A stretch of DNA of 64,000 nt from JAFGPL01 sp963781805. GTDB taxonomy: Bacteria > Bacteroidota > Bacteroidia > Bacteroidales > UBA10428. The stretch's first letter is position 1, and each line of letters begins with the position of its first letter. This document shows, one piece after another, positions 54,551 through 63,555 of this stretch. The stretch is taken from assembly GCA_963781805.1 (NCBI GenBank), contig CAWAHF010000004.1:2418001-2482000 (forward strand). The letters are read 5' to 3'. The notes under the pieces were generated by a model that worked only from the letters and a program-made list of their open reading frames with translations, had not been told where the DNA came from and did no database searches. Made by a program: the position numbers and the translations under genes.

Positions 54551-56425
54551 ATGGAAAAACTATCTGACGAGAAATTATTCAACGAATTTCCTCCTATCAC
54601 AACAAACGAATGGGAAGAAAAAATCACAAAGGATCTGAAAGGAGCTGATTGCCAGAAAAAGCTAATCTGGAGTACCCAGGAAGGATTCGATGTAAAGCCT
54701 TATTACCGGTCTGAAGATTTGAACCAGCTTGGTTATCTGCATGCGGCTCCCGGCGAGTTTCCCTTTGTCAGAGGAAATAAAACAAATCTGAATACATGGG
54801 AAATCAGGCAGGATATTCTGGTTAAAGAGGTCAAATCAGCAAATGAATATCTTCTTAAAATACTTAATGGTGGAATTACTTCACCCGGCTTAAAAATTGA
54901 CAAATCTGTAGTCGGAACAAAAGAAGAACTGGCAGCCTTGTTGAAGGATGTACAAATTGAGTGCATTGCGTTGAATCTGCTGGCAGAAAAAGATTGCGTT
55001 GAATTTTTTGATTATCTGGTTCAGATAGCAAAGGACAGACAACTAAAATTTAACGAACTCCAGGGTTCTTTCGACTTTGATCCGCTAAGTCATTTAACTA
55101 CAACTGGCAATTTTTATGATAGTGAGGAGAAAGATTTCAAAAAACTGGAAAAATTTTTACTTTATGCGTCTGAAAAGCTGCCCGGGTATAAGGTAATTGG
55201 TATAAACGGACTGAATTTCAGGAATGCCGGCGCCTCAATTGTGCAGGAACTTGCGTTTAGCCTGTCTGCCGGTAATGAATATCTGACCAGATTGACCGAT
55301 GCCGGGTTTAACGTTGACGACATTGCGAAAAGGATGCATTTTACTTTTGGGATTGGCTCAAATTATTTCATGGAAATTGCAAAGCTAAGGGCCGCCAGAT
55401 ATTTATGGTCAAAAATCATAGTTGCTTATAACCCTGAGGATAAACAATCCGCTAAAATGTTTGTGCATTCTGCCACTACAGATTGGAATAAAACAATCTA
55501 TGATCCTCATGTAAATATTCTTCGTTCCACAACCGAATCGATGTCGGCTACCTTGGGTGGAACAGATTCTATGGAGGTATTACCCTTCGATTCAGTCTAT
55601 CAGGAATCATCGGAATTTACATCAAGGATTGCCCGTAATATCCAAATCATACTAAAGGAAGAGGCGTATTTCGATAAAGTGGTTGATCCTGCAGCAGGTT
55701 CATATTATATCGAAAATCTGACCAACAGCATTGCTGAGCATGCCTGGAAACTTTTCATCGAAATCGAAGATCAGGGAGGTTTTGTTTCTGCTTTTAAAAA
55801 AGGAATTATTCAGAATATCATTTCAAAAACAGCGACAGAAAAGTTATTAAATATTGCGGTAAGAAAAGAAATTTTGCTGGGGACCAATCAATATCCTAAT
55901 TTCAATGAAAAAATGGGTACTAAAATTGATCAGAATTTTCCATACATCCAGGAAAAGCAATCAGGTACCGTTGTTGCCCAACCATTAGATTTATTGCGAG
56001 GTTCTCAGGAGATTGAAAAATTGCGGTTGCAATCCGAAAGCGCAGCAAAACGACCGATAGCCTTTATGCTCACTATCGGTAATTTAGCCATGTACAAAGC
56101 CAGATCGGCATTTGCATGTAATTTTTTTGCGTGTGGCGGATTTGAAGTTATTAATACCAATGGATTTGAAACCATTGACGCAGGGATTAGAGCAGCCTTA
56201 AATGCCAACGCAGATATCGTTGTATTATGTTCGTCTGATGACGAATATGCAAATCTGGCCGTTGAAGCATACGAAAAGATAAACGGTAAACCAATTCTGG
56301 TAGTAGCCGGAGAACCGGATTGCAAAACAGATTTGGAATCCAAAGGAATAAAATACTTTATCAGCCTGCGATCGAATATGATAGATACACTAGGACAATT
56401 TCAAAAATTGCTTGGCATTATCTAA
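54551..56425 (+). CDS. mutA: Methylmalonyl-CoA mutase small subunit
   Basis: Small (beta) subunit of the heterodimeric mutase, 624 aa from the chosen ATG; the frame also allows a TTG 15 bases upstream. It has the barrel domain with partner-like sequences (RNAGASIVQELAFSLSAGNEY, given in part: GASIVQELAFSLSAG). The degenerate C-terminal B12-like domain (about 480-624) lacks the cobalamin-ligating DxHxxG motif, as is normal for the non-catalytic subunit. It stabilises the catalytic subunit encoded 16 bases downstream. The reaction is methylmalonyl-CoA to succinyl-CoA or the reverse, for propionate production. Methylmalonyl-CoA epimerase and decarboxylase genes are not in the window. Confidence 0.94.
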   Translation: MEKLSDEKLFNEFPPITTNEWEEKITKDLKGADCQKKLIWSTQEGFDVKPYYRSEDLNQLGYLHAAPGEFPFVRGNKTNLNTWEIRQDILVKEVKSANEYLLKILNGGITSPGLKIDKSVVGTKEELAALLKDVQIECIALNLLAEKDCVEFFDYLVQIAKDRQLKFNELQGSFDFDPLSHLTTTGNFYDSEEKDFKKLEKFLLYASEKLPGYKVIGINGLNFRNAGASIVQELAFSLSAGNEYLTRLTDAGFNVDDIAKRMHFTFGIGSNYFMEIAKLRAARYLWSKIIVAYNPEDKQSAKMFVHSATTDWNKTIYDPHVNILRSTTESMSATLGGTDSMEVLPFDSVYQESSEFTSRIARNIQIILKEEAYFDKVVDPAAGSYYIENLTNSIAEHAWKLFIEIEDQGGFVSAFKKGIIQNIISKTATEKLLNIAVRKEILLGTNQYPNFNEKMGTKIDQNFPYIQEKQSGTVVAQPLDLLRGSQEIEKLRLQSESAAKRPIAFMLTIGNLAMYKARSAFACNFFACGGFEVINTNGFETIDAGIRAALNANADIVVLCSSDDEYANLAVEAYEKINGKPILVVAGEPDCKTDLESKGIKYFISLRSNMIDTLGQFQKLLGII

Positions 56426-56441
56426 AGAAAATAGTGAACAG

Positions 56442-58574
56442 ATGAAACCTGATTTCAAAAAAATAAATATAACGGAAGTATTAACACCAGAACATCAAGA
56501 TTATTCATCTTCTTCCTGGACTAGCGCCGAACATATTCCTGTGAAAAATATTTTTTCAGCCGAAGATTTATCAGGTATGGAGCACCTAGACTATGCGGCA
56601 GGTCTCCCACCATATCTTCGTGGACCCTATTCCGCTATGTATGTAATCCAACCCTGGACCATCAGGCAATATGCCGGATTTTCCACTGCCGAGGAATCCA
56701 ATGCGTTTTATCGCAGAAACCTGGCTGCCGGCCAGAAAGGATTGTCTGTTGCATTCGACCTGGCTACCCATCGCGGTTACGACTCCGATCACGAAAGAGT
56801 TTTAGGTGATGTCGGAAAAGCCGGAGTTGCCATCGATTCAATCCTGGATATGAAGATTCTTTTCGACCATATTCCGCTGAATAAGATGTCTGTCTCAATG
56901 ACTATGAATGGCGCGGTACTCCCGATAATGGCTTTTTATATAGTTGCAGCGCTTGAACAGGGAGCAAAATTAGAAGAACTCACAGGAACCATCCAAAACG
57001 ATATTCTGAAAGAGTTTATGGTGAGAAATACCTACATCTATCCTCCCGAGATGTCCATGAAAATCATTGCGGATATTTTCAGGTATACTTCTAAGCACAT
57101 GCCAAAATTCAACTCCATAAGTATATCGGGATATCATATGCAGGAAGCAGGAGCTACGGCTGATATTGAGCTTGCCTATACCCTGGCTGACGGATGGGAA
57201 TATTTACGAACGGGTGTAAATTCGGGGCTTGATATTGATTCCTTTGCCCCGCGAATTTCCTTTTTCTGGGCCATTGGAATGAATCATTTTATGGAAATTG
57301 CAAAACTGAGAGCTGCACGTATGTTGTGGTCCAAGATTGTGAACAGGTTTCATCCTAAAAATCCAAAATCGCTGGTTTTGCGAACACACTGCCAGACTTC
57401 GGGTTGGAGCCTAACCGAACAGGATCCGTTCAACAATGTGGCCCGCACATGTATCGAAGCAATGGCGGCTGCTCTGGGTCATACCCAATCGCTGCACACC
57501 AATGCACTCGATGAAGCGATTGCGCTCCCGACAGATTTTTCTGCCCGTATTGCCAGAAACACACAAATTTATCTGCAGGAAGAAACTCAAATTTGCAAAG
57601 CGGTTGATCCCTGGGCAGGATCCTATTATGTGGAATATCTAACGCATCAATTAGCACACAGGGCATGGAAACACATTTTGGAAATTGAGGAACTGGGAGG
57701 AATGTCGCATGCTGTTGAAACCGGTATTCCAAAAATGCGCATTGAAGAAGCTGCCGCCAGAAAGCAGGCCAGAATCGATTCGGGTAAAGATATCATTGTG
57801 GGTGTAAACAGATACAAGCTTGAGAAAGAAGATCCAATGGATATTCTGGAGGTCGATAATACCGCCGTGAGAGAATCGCAGCTAAAAAGACTGGAGCAGC
57901 TTAAAAAGAATCGGGATAACAATACTGTGCAGGTTGCGCTGGATAAAATAACCGAAGCAGCAAAATCGGGCAATGGAAATCTACTTGAACTGGCTGTTGA
58001 AGCAGCAAAAGCAAGAGCTACACTGGGTGAGATATCATTTGCAATTGAAAAGGTTTCCGGCAGGTACAAGGCTGTTATCCGGGCAATATCCGGGGTATAT
58101 TCTTCTGAGACTGCAAATGATCAGGATTTTGAGAAGGCGCGTGAACTATGCAAAAGTTTTGCAAAACGCGAAGGCCGGCAACCACGAATTATGATAGCAA
58201 AACTGGGACAAGATGGTCACGACCGGGGAGCTAAAGTTGTCTCTACCGGTTATGCTGATATCGGATTCGATGTGGATATCGGGCCATTATTCCAGACTCC
58301 TGCTGAAGCTGCAAGACAGGCAGTTGAAAACGATGTACATGTGTTGGGAATTTCCAGTCTGGCTGCGGGTCATAAAACACTTGTCCCCGAAGTTATTCAG
58401 GAACTTAAAAGACTTGATCGCGAAGATATTATGGTTATTGTGGGTGGTGTTATTCCGGTACAGGATTATGAATATCTGCACAATGCCGGGACCATTGCTA
58501 TTTTCGGACCGGGCACATCGGTTGCAGCCGCAGGCAGGAAAATACTCGAAATATTGCATCAAAGCCTGTCTTAA
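56442..58574 (+). CDS. mutB: Methylmalonyl-CoA mutase large (catalytic) subunit
   Basis: Adenosylcobalamin-dependent catalytic subunit, 710 aa from the ATG chosen; an in-frame TTG at 56412 overlapping mutA would add ten residues. The CoA-binding TIM barrel has the family stretches YAGFSTAEESNAFYRRN and GLSVAFDLATHRGYDSDH (about 100-117), and the tyrosine in RGPYSAMYV. The C-terminal B12 domain carries GQDGHDRGAKV (about 588-598), with the His that ligates cobalt, then SSLAAGHKT and a GGVIP loop. Spacing to mutA shows an operon. The product serves the succinate-propionate pathway. Confidence 0.97.
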   Translation: MKPDFKKINITEVLTPEHQDYSSSSWTSAEHIPVKNIFSAEDLSGMEHLDYAAGLPPYLRGPYSAMYVIQPWTIRQYAGFSTAEESNAFYRRNLAAGQKGLSVAFDLATHRGYDSDHERVLGDVGKAGVAIDSILDMKILFDHIPLNKMSVSMTMNGAVLPIMAFYIVAALEQGAKLEELTGTIQNDILKEFMVRNTYIYPPEMSMKIIADIFRYTSKHMPKFNSISISGYHMQEAGATADIELAYTLADGWEYLRTGVNSGLDIDSFAPRISFFWAIGMNHFMEIAKLRAARMLWSKIVNRFHPKNPKSLVLRTHCQTSGWSLTEQDPFNNVARTCIEAMAAALGHTQSLHTNALDEAIALPTDFSARIARNTQIYLQEETQICKAVDPWAGSYYVEYLTHQLAHRAWKHILEIEELGGMSHAVETGIPKMRIEEAAARKQARIDSGKDIIVGVNRYKLEKEDPMDILEVDNTAVRESQLKRLEQLKKNRDNNTVQVALDKITEAAKSGNGNLLELAVEAAKARATLGEISFAIEKVSGRYKAVIRAISGVYSSETANDQDFEKARELCKSFAKREGRQPRIMIAKLGQDGHDRGAKVVSTGYADIGFDVDIGPLFQTPAEAARQAVENDVHVLGISSLAAGHKTLVPEVIQELKRLDREDIMVIVGGVIPVQDYEYLHNAGTIAIFGPGTSVAAAGRKILEILHQSLS

Positions 58575-58635
58575 ATTGAATTGCCAATTATCTGATTCCT
58601 GTCATAATTCACTTATTCTTTTGCAATTATTTTTG

Positions 58636-58643
58636 TATATTTG
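58636..58643 (+). promoter_or_regulatory. Candidate -7 box TATATTTG of the DUF4190 operon
   Basis: TAnnTTTG match 25 bases before the ATG at 58669. Confidence 0.45.
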
Positions 58644-58668
58644 AATGAATCAATAACCGGACAAACAG

Positions 58669-59229
58669 ATGGATCAGGAAAAAACAACTGCTGGACAAGG
58701 ATTGGGTATTGCGGGCCTGATATTTGGTATTCTTGCCATCCCACTTGGAATCATCCCGTGTACATTTATTTTTGGATTGGTTTTTGGTATCATTGGAATT
58801 GTGTTTGCCGCCGTGGGTTATACACAGGCCAAAAAGGCAAACGGGCCCGAAGGTCTTGCCATTGGAGCACTTTCGGTGTCTATTGTCGGCACCTGTTTTG
58901 CGTTATTCTGGACATTGGCAATTGTTTCAAAACAAAATTTCAGATGGCTTAACCTGCAACAGAATCTGCATCATATTGATAAATCAGTGAAACACACCGA
59001 AGATCTGGAAAAAGCATTTGAAAATTTTGGCGATGAAATGGAAGATGTGTTAAAGGACCTTGAAGAAAAGGACAGCATCGATTCAACGCTAACCATCGAT
59101 CTCGATGAATCGTTGAAAGGACTGACTGACGAGGAAAAAGCAAGAAAGTTAGGCAAAGCTGCGGGAAAAGCAGTAAAAGAGTTTGTAAAAGAAATACAGG
59201 ATACTACCAAAACAGAAAAAAAGAAGTGA
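58669..59229 (+). CDS. DUF4190 membrane protein with charged C-terminal tail
   Basis: Inner-membrane protein of 186 aa. A Gly-rich pair of membrane helices (about 11-58, GIAGLIFGILAIPLG and GLVFGIIGIVFAAVG) matches DUF4190, with a third helix at about 64-84. The C-terminal 100 residues are strongly acidic/basic and helical, probably a coiled coil (EDLEKAFENFGDEMEDVLKD). Function is unknown. It is followed after five bases by a second small membrane protein gene, so they form an operon. Confidence 0.8.
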   Translation: MDQEKTTAGQGLGIAGLIFGILAIPLGIIPCTFIFGLVFGIIGIVFAAVGYTQAKKANGPEGLAIGALSVSIVGTCFALFWTLAIVSKQNFRWLNLQQNLHHIDKSVKHTEDLEKAFENFGDEMEDVLKDLEEKDSIDSTLTIDLDESLKGLTDEEKARKLGKAAGKAVKEFVKEIQDTTKTEKKK

Positions 59230-59234
59230 CCTGA

Positions 59235-59663
59235 GTGTACCGCAAAAAATTATCACATCCTTATGTTATAATCAACCTGATTTTTAGTGTACTTATTTTA
59301 TCTATTTTTTTATACTCATTGCTATTCTCTGCCGAAAAATCAAATTATCCGGTTCATTCAAATTATACTTCCATAACCGGTAAACCAATTATCAGCAATG
59401 GTTTATCTAGAAGTTTTTCCGAAATCGTCAGGTTGAAGTTCGACATGGCAAAAGAATATAATCCATACGGAATACAGATTTTTAGTTTCTTTCTGTCTCA
59501 ACTTTTATTAAGAATAATCAGCACAGGAATGGTAATAGTTACTTCTCGCCTGAATAAAATAGTATTGATTGCAGACATTATTCTTTCATCCGGCTTATTT
59601 ATCATTTTATTCTGGCCGTTTATTGGTGAGTTGGTTAAAGTCTTCAGGGAGATTATTGGATGA
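59235..59663 (+). CDS. Small integral membrane protein of unknown function
   Basis: Unrecognised 142-aa protein with a GTG start five bases after the DUF4190 stop. Three hydrophobic segments are visible (about 11-31, 81-101 and 108-130) with a polar 45-residue loop between the first two. No motif is recognised. Its tight spacing to the DUF4190 gene implies co-expression and perhaps a complex. It converges on the MBL-fold gene. GTG is the only start that keeps the first membrane helix complete. Confidence 0.6.
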   Translation: MYRKKLSHPYVIINLIFSVLILSIFLYSLLFSAEKSNYPVHSNYTSITGKPIISNGLSRSFSEIVRLKFDMAKEYNPYGIQIFSFFLSQLLLRIISTGMVIVTSRLNKIVLIADIILSSGLFIILFWPFIGELVKVFREIIG

Positions 59664-59720
59664 TTTTCAGGGTAATTACATACCGAGAATTTTTGCAATA
59701 ACTGCAGCTAAAGATTTATA

Positions 59721-60566
59721 TCAAATCAACTCATCAGGTGTATTTCCTTTATCTTTCATTCTTACTCCCTTTTGAGTTTGCTGCAAGGTGCAACATGAAG
59801 TATATAAATCGTGTTCAAAAAAAAGGATATACTTATTATCAACCGCTTCCTTTAAAAATGTTTCTTTTTCCTTGAGTGATATTAATGGTTGTGTGTCATA
59901 CCCGCAAATCCAGGCAAGAGGGATATGAGCTGCGGTGGGAATGATATCTGCCACAAAAACCACCACCCGGTTGCGATAGTTAATAAAAGGTACTGCTAAC
60001 CCATTGCTATGACCGCTGAACAACCTGATACGAATACTGGATGTCAGGTTAAATCCATCCTGAAATAACCTGAGTTGTCCAGATTCCTGTATCGGCATAA
60101 TATTTTCTTTCAGGTAGGAAGCCTTTTCCCTGTGATTAGGCTTTACAGCCCACTCCCACTGGTCATAACTGCACCAATAGGTCGCCTCTGGAAAAGTAGT
60201 CTTAAGCTTGTTATTTTTTGTATCCGGTTCCACTGCCCCACCGCAATGATCAAAATGAAGGTGTGTGAGAATAACATCTGTAATTTCTTCTTTCTTTATC
60301 CCAGCCTTATCCAAAGATTTATCCAGTGAATCATCTCCATTCAGATAATAATAGCTGAAAAATTTTTCATCCTGTTTATCTCCAAGTCCGGTATCAATAA
60401 TAATTTTTCTGTTTTCATCCTCCAGAAGTAAAAGTCTTAGCGACAGGTTGCACATGTTATTTTCATCGGCCGGGTAGACTTTTTGCCAGAGCGATTTCGG
60501 TACTACGCCAAACATAGCGCCCCCATCTAGCTTAAAATTTCCTGTGGGTATAACATGTAAATTCAT
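59721..60566 (-). CDS. MBL-fold metallo-hydrolase
   Basis: Metallo-beta-lactamase-fold hydrolase of 281 aa with the dinuclear zinc motif HLHFDH (His102, His104, Asp106, His107; THLHFDHCGG). Further metal ligands are a His in SGHSNGLAVPF (about 187) and a distal His near DLYTS (about 255). The N-terminus (VIPTGNFKLDGGAMFGVVP) and length resemble quorum-quenching AHL lactonases and related N-acyl/ester hydrolases. The true substrate cannot be inferred in a genus not known for AHL use. It is monocistronic. Confidence 0.9.
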   Translation of the reverse strand: MNLHVIPTGNFKLDGGAMFGVVPKSLWQKVYPADENNMCNLSLRLLLLEDENRKIIIDTGLGDKQDEKFFSYYYLNGDDSLDKSLDKAGIKKEEITDVILTHLHFDHCGGAVEPDTKNNKLKTTFPEATYWCSYDQWEWAVKPNHREKASYLKENIMPIQESGQLRLFQDGFNLTSSIRIRLFSGHSNGLAVPFINYRNRVVVFVADIIPTAAHIPLAWICGYDTQPLISLKEKETFLKEAVDNKYILFFEHDLYTSCCTLQQTQKGVRMKDKGNTPDELI

Positions 60567-60720
60567 TCTGCTAAATTTTATTTAAACAAATTAATTATAA
60601 ATTTACTAAAATGTCAATATCATATAAATATCTATTTTCGAACCTTTTTTCAGTTTTTAATCTCAAGAAGAAACAGAAAAAGTAAGGATATTGTTTTTCT
60701 TTATTTAAATACAGAAGAAA

Positions 60721-62076
60721 ATGAAACTGCATTTTATTGCCATTGGCGGCGCTGCCATGCATAATATAGCCATTGCGCTTCATTTGAAGGGCAACAAAAT
60801 ATCAGGTTCGGATGATGAGATATTTGAACCCTCAAAATCGCGACTTGCAGTGCATAATCTGCTTCCTGAAAAACCCGGCTGGTACCCTGAAAAGATAACG
60901 AAGGATATGGATATGGTTATTCTTGGGATGCATGCCAGAATAGACAATCCTGAATTAATCAAGGCACAGATCCTTGGAATCAGGGTCCTCTCATTCCCTG
61001 AATTTTTGTATGAACAAACCAAAGATAAAAAACGTGTTGTAATTGGCGGCAGTCACGGAAAAACCACCATTACTTCAATGATTATGCATGTTTTAAAATC
61101 CTGTCAGGTTAAATTCGATTACATGGTGGGCTCCCAGGTTCAGGGATTCGATACGATGGCCGGAATTTTTGAAGATTCAACACTGGCTGTGTTTGAGGGA
61201 GATGAATACCTAGCTTCTTCGGTAGATCCCAGGCCGAAATTTCATTTGTACAGACCTCATATAGCAGTTATCAGCGGTATTGCATGGGATCATATCAACG
61301 TGTTTCCCACATTCGAAAATTATTGTAACCAATTTCAGATTTTCTCAGAGAAAATTGAAAAACAGGGTATTTTGATCTATTTTAATGAAGATGAAAATAT
61401 CCGGCAAATTGTGAAGAATCTCAGACCGGACATAACCAAAATCCCATATACCACGCACAAATACAGAGTGATTGGAGGTGAGACATTCCTCAAAACAGAT
61501 ATTTCCGAATATAAGGTCCCCGTTTTTGGTAAACACAACATGCAAAACATCAGTGCAGCGCTTTATGTATGCCAAAATCTGGGAATTTCCGAAACAGATT
61601 TTTACACTGCCATTAGAACATTTGAAGGAGCAAAAAAAAGACTTCAGTTGATTGGAAAAACAGAGTTTTGTTCTGTCTATATGGATTTTGCACATTCCCC
61701 ATCCAAATTAAAGGCAACCATTGATGCTGTAAAAAATCAGTTTCCAAAACGTAAATTACTAGCCTGTATGGAATTGCATACATTTAGCAGTTTGACTGAA
61801 AATTTTCTGAACGAATACAGGAATTCGATGCATCAGGCAGATGAAAAAATAATTTATTACAATCCCTTAACTATTAGTCATAAAGGATTAAAGCAGTTCT
61901 CACCTGAATTAATTAAAAATTCATTTAATGATCAATCCTTAAAAGTTTTTAATGATAAAAGTGTTTTTAAAGATTTTCTTTGTACCGGTGACTGGAAAGA
62001 TTTTACCATTTTATTCATGAGTTCGGGAAATTTCTCGGGTATCGATTTTCAGGATTTTATAGGAACTTTGAAATAA
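60721..62076 (+). CDS. mpl: Mpl-type Mur ligase (UDP-N-acetylmuramate:tripeptide ligase)
   Basis: Mur-family ATP-dependent ligase of 451 aa, the expected size for Mpl, which recycles cell-wall tripeptide by joining it to UDP-MurNAc. The N-terminal UDP-binding domain (FIAIGGAAMHNIA) is followed by the ATP P-loop VVIGGSHGKTTITSM (about 105-119), EGDEY with the catalytic Glu, and a Mur-ligase central His-Asn site (GKHNMQNISAALY). The C-terminal domain has DFAHSPSKLKAT. MurC would be the alternative, but the SHGKTT signature and the AMHN start fit Mpl better. Confidence 0.88.
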   Translation: MKLHFIAIGGAAMHNIAIALHLKGNKISGSDDEIFEPSKSRLAVHNLLPEKPGWYPEKITKDMDMVILGMHARIDNPELIKAQILGIRVLSFPEFLYEQTKDKKRVVIGGSHGKTTITSMIMHVLKSCQVKFDYMVGSQVQGFDTMAGIFEDSTLAVFEGDEYLASSVDPRPKFHLYRPHIAVISGIAWDHINVFPTFENYCNQFQIFSEKIEKQGILIYFNEDENIRQIVKNLRPDITKIPYTTHKYRVIGGETFLKTDISEYKVPVFGKHNMQNISAALYVCQNLGISETDFYTAIRTFEGAKKRLQLIGKTEFCSVYMDFAHSPSKLKATIDAVKNQFPKRKLLACMELHTFSSLTENFLNEYRNSMHQADEKIIYYNPLTISHKGLKQFSPELIKNSFNDQSLKVFNDKSVFKDFLCTGDWKDFTILFMSSGNFSGIDFQDFIGTLK

Positions 62077-62132
62077 TAATCCTAAAATTATCATTAAACT
62101 TAAGCTAAGGTCTTAATTGGGATAATTTTTTA

Positions 62133-62140
62133 TATATTTG
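62133..62140 (+). promoter_or_regulatory. Candidate -7 box TATATTTG of the DUF2378-like gene
   Basis: TAnnTTTG match 23 bases before the ATG at 62164. Confidence 0.45.
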
Positions 62141-62163
62141 AGAGGTATTAAAATTGGGTAGTT

Positions 62164-62724
62164 ATGATGGAAATAAAAGGATCTGCAATTAAATCGATCG
62201 TTGAGTATATAAAGAAAAAATATCCTGAGCGTTATGACGAATGGTTAAATACCCTGCCTGAACAATCAAAGAAATTTTTCCAGGAAACTATTTTGCCTTC
62301 AAACTGGTACCCTGTCAACGAGGCAGCTGCTATTCCTACAAAGCATCTTGCGGAATTATTCTTTGATAAAGATGTTGAAAAAGGAGCATGGCAATCGGGA
62401 AGGTTTAGCGCCGAAATGGCACTGACAGGAATCTATAAGTTTTTTGTTATGGCTGCATCACCCCATTTTATTATTAGCAAGGCGAGTAAAATACTATCTA
62501 CTTATTACAGACCGGCAGATATTGAAGTGTTTGAAAAAGGGAATAACTGGGTTACCCTGCGTTTTAAAGATTTTGAAGAAACCGATCAAATTATTGAATG
62601 TCGTATTTGCGGTTGGATAGAACGTGCACTTGAAATATCGGGTGCAAAGGAAGTAGCCGTAAATATTCGGAGTTCTATGACCAAAGGAGATCCTTTCACT
62701 GAATTATACATGACCTGGAACTAG
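62164..62724 (+). CDS. DUF2378/TIGR02265-like protein, HNOB/V4R-type fold suspected
   Basis: Soluble 186-aa protein. Opening GSAIKSIVEYIKKKYPERYDEW, then SNWYPVNEAAAIP, GRFSAEMALTGIYKFFVM and a C-terminal CRICGWIERALEISGAKE match the pattern of the DUF2378 (TIGR02265) family and more loosely the V4R/heme-NO-binding-like small-ligand fold (motifs quoted in part only). A double Met (MMEIK) makes either codon a possible start. No catalytic site is evident. Single gene; the ligand and role are unknown. Confidence 0.55.
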   Translation: MMEIKGSAIKSIVEYIKKKYPERYDEWLNTLPEQSKKFFQETILPSNWYPVNEAAAIPTKHLAELFFDKDVEKGAWQSGRFSAEMALTGIYKFFVMAASPHFIISKASKILSTYYRPADIEVFEKGNNWVTLRFKDFEETDQIIECRICGWIERALEISGAKEVAVNIRSSMTKGDPFTELYMTWN

Positions 62725-62759
62725 TCAACCGAAATATTCCCTATCTCCAACAGGAAATT

Positions 62760-63380
62760 CTATAAAGTTTCTGAATAATTTAAATCGGCAGAACAAAAAA
62801 CTATGCCGAACCTTTTGGTAACAAAATCCATCAACGTAGGAAAATAGGCAAGGAATTCTTCTTCAATAAAATCATATTCCTCTCTGAAAATTTTAATGGC
62901 ATTCTTTGTTAAATCGGGCAAAGAGGTTCTTTTCGACATTTTGTCCAGCACTATTTCTATTCCTTCTATCGACTTATAAGTATTTAGCCAGTTATTATTG
63001 ATAAACGAGGGAATAAAAGCTTTTACTTCCTCAGGAAGCAGATCAAAATCTCTTTCAAGTATGGAATGAATAAAATCGACGAATTTTTCCAGATTTGCTG
63101 TAGTAAAATTTTCCCATCTGATTGCAAGATAATGATCATAAAGTATATCGATTATAACACCTGAATATTTCCCGTATACGCTCTGAAACCTTGATTTACT
63201 GGCCCTGGCAATTCTATTGGTATCGGTAAACATATCTATATTCCTGTGAAGAATAATGCCTTTCTTAACATTTTCAGAGTATTTGCTGTAATTATGGCCT
63301 TTTACATAGTCTCCGATGAAATTGCCTACAATAACCTCTTCGTTTCTCCCTGAAAGAAATAAATGGGCCAGATAATTCAT
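62760..63380 (-). CDS. Acyl carrier protein phosphodiesterase-like protein (AcpH/DUF479)
   Basis: HD-like phosphodiesterase family protein of 206 aa. The AcpH hallmarks are visible: MNYLAHLFLSG, NFIGDYVKG (about 21-29), LHRNIDMFTDTN (about 44-55) and IDILYDHYLAIRW (about 78-90). These supply His and Asp metal ligands. E. coli AcpH removes 4-phosphopantetheine from ACP. Activity here is inferred from motif conservation. Monocistronic, convergent with the previous gene (35 bases between stops). Confidence 0.88.
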   Translation of the reverse strand: MNYLAHLFLSGRNEEVIVGNFIGDYVKGHNYSKYSENVKKGIILHRNIDMFTDTNRIARASKSRFQSVYGKYSGVIIDILYDHYLAIRWENFTTANLEKFVDFIHSILERDFDLLPEEVKAFIPSFINNNWLNTYKSIEGIEIVLDKMSKRTSLPDLTKNAIKIFREEYDFIEEEFLAYFPTLMDFVTKRFGIVFCSADLNYSETL

Positions 63381-63555
63381 GAGATATTTAAAATTATATA
63401 GCTATGATTCATAAAATTAACTTTACTTTTTGTCATAAAAAAATAAATAACGGTTGGGATGGCATATTCGGAATAATTATAAATTATATAATAGTCTATT
63501 TATAAAATAATTACGTAAGATATTTCGTGTAATTTTTCACAAACAATTTACAGGA

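Noticed and set aside
57647..58069. 140-codon antisense open frame inside the mutase large subunit gene
   Set aside because: Serine-rich shadow of a strongly conserved gene; same for the antisense frames at 53447-53866 and 15561-15911.
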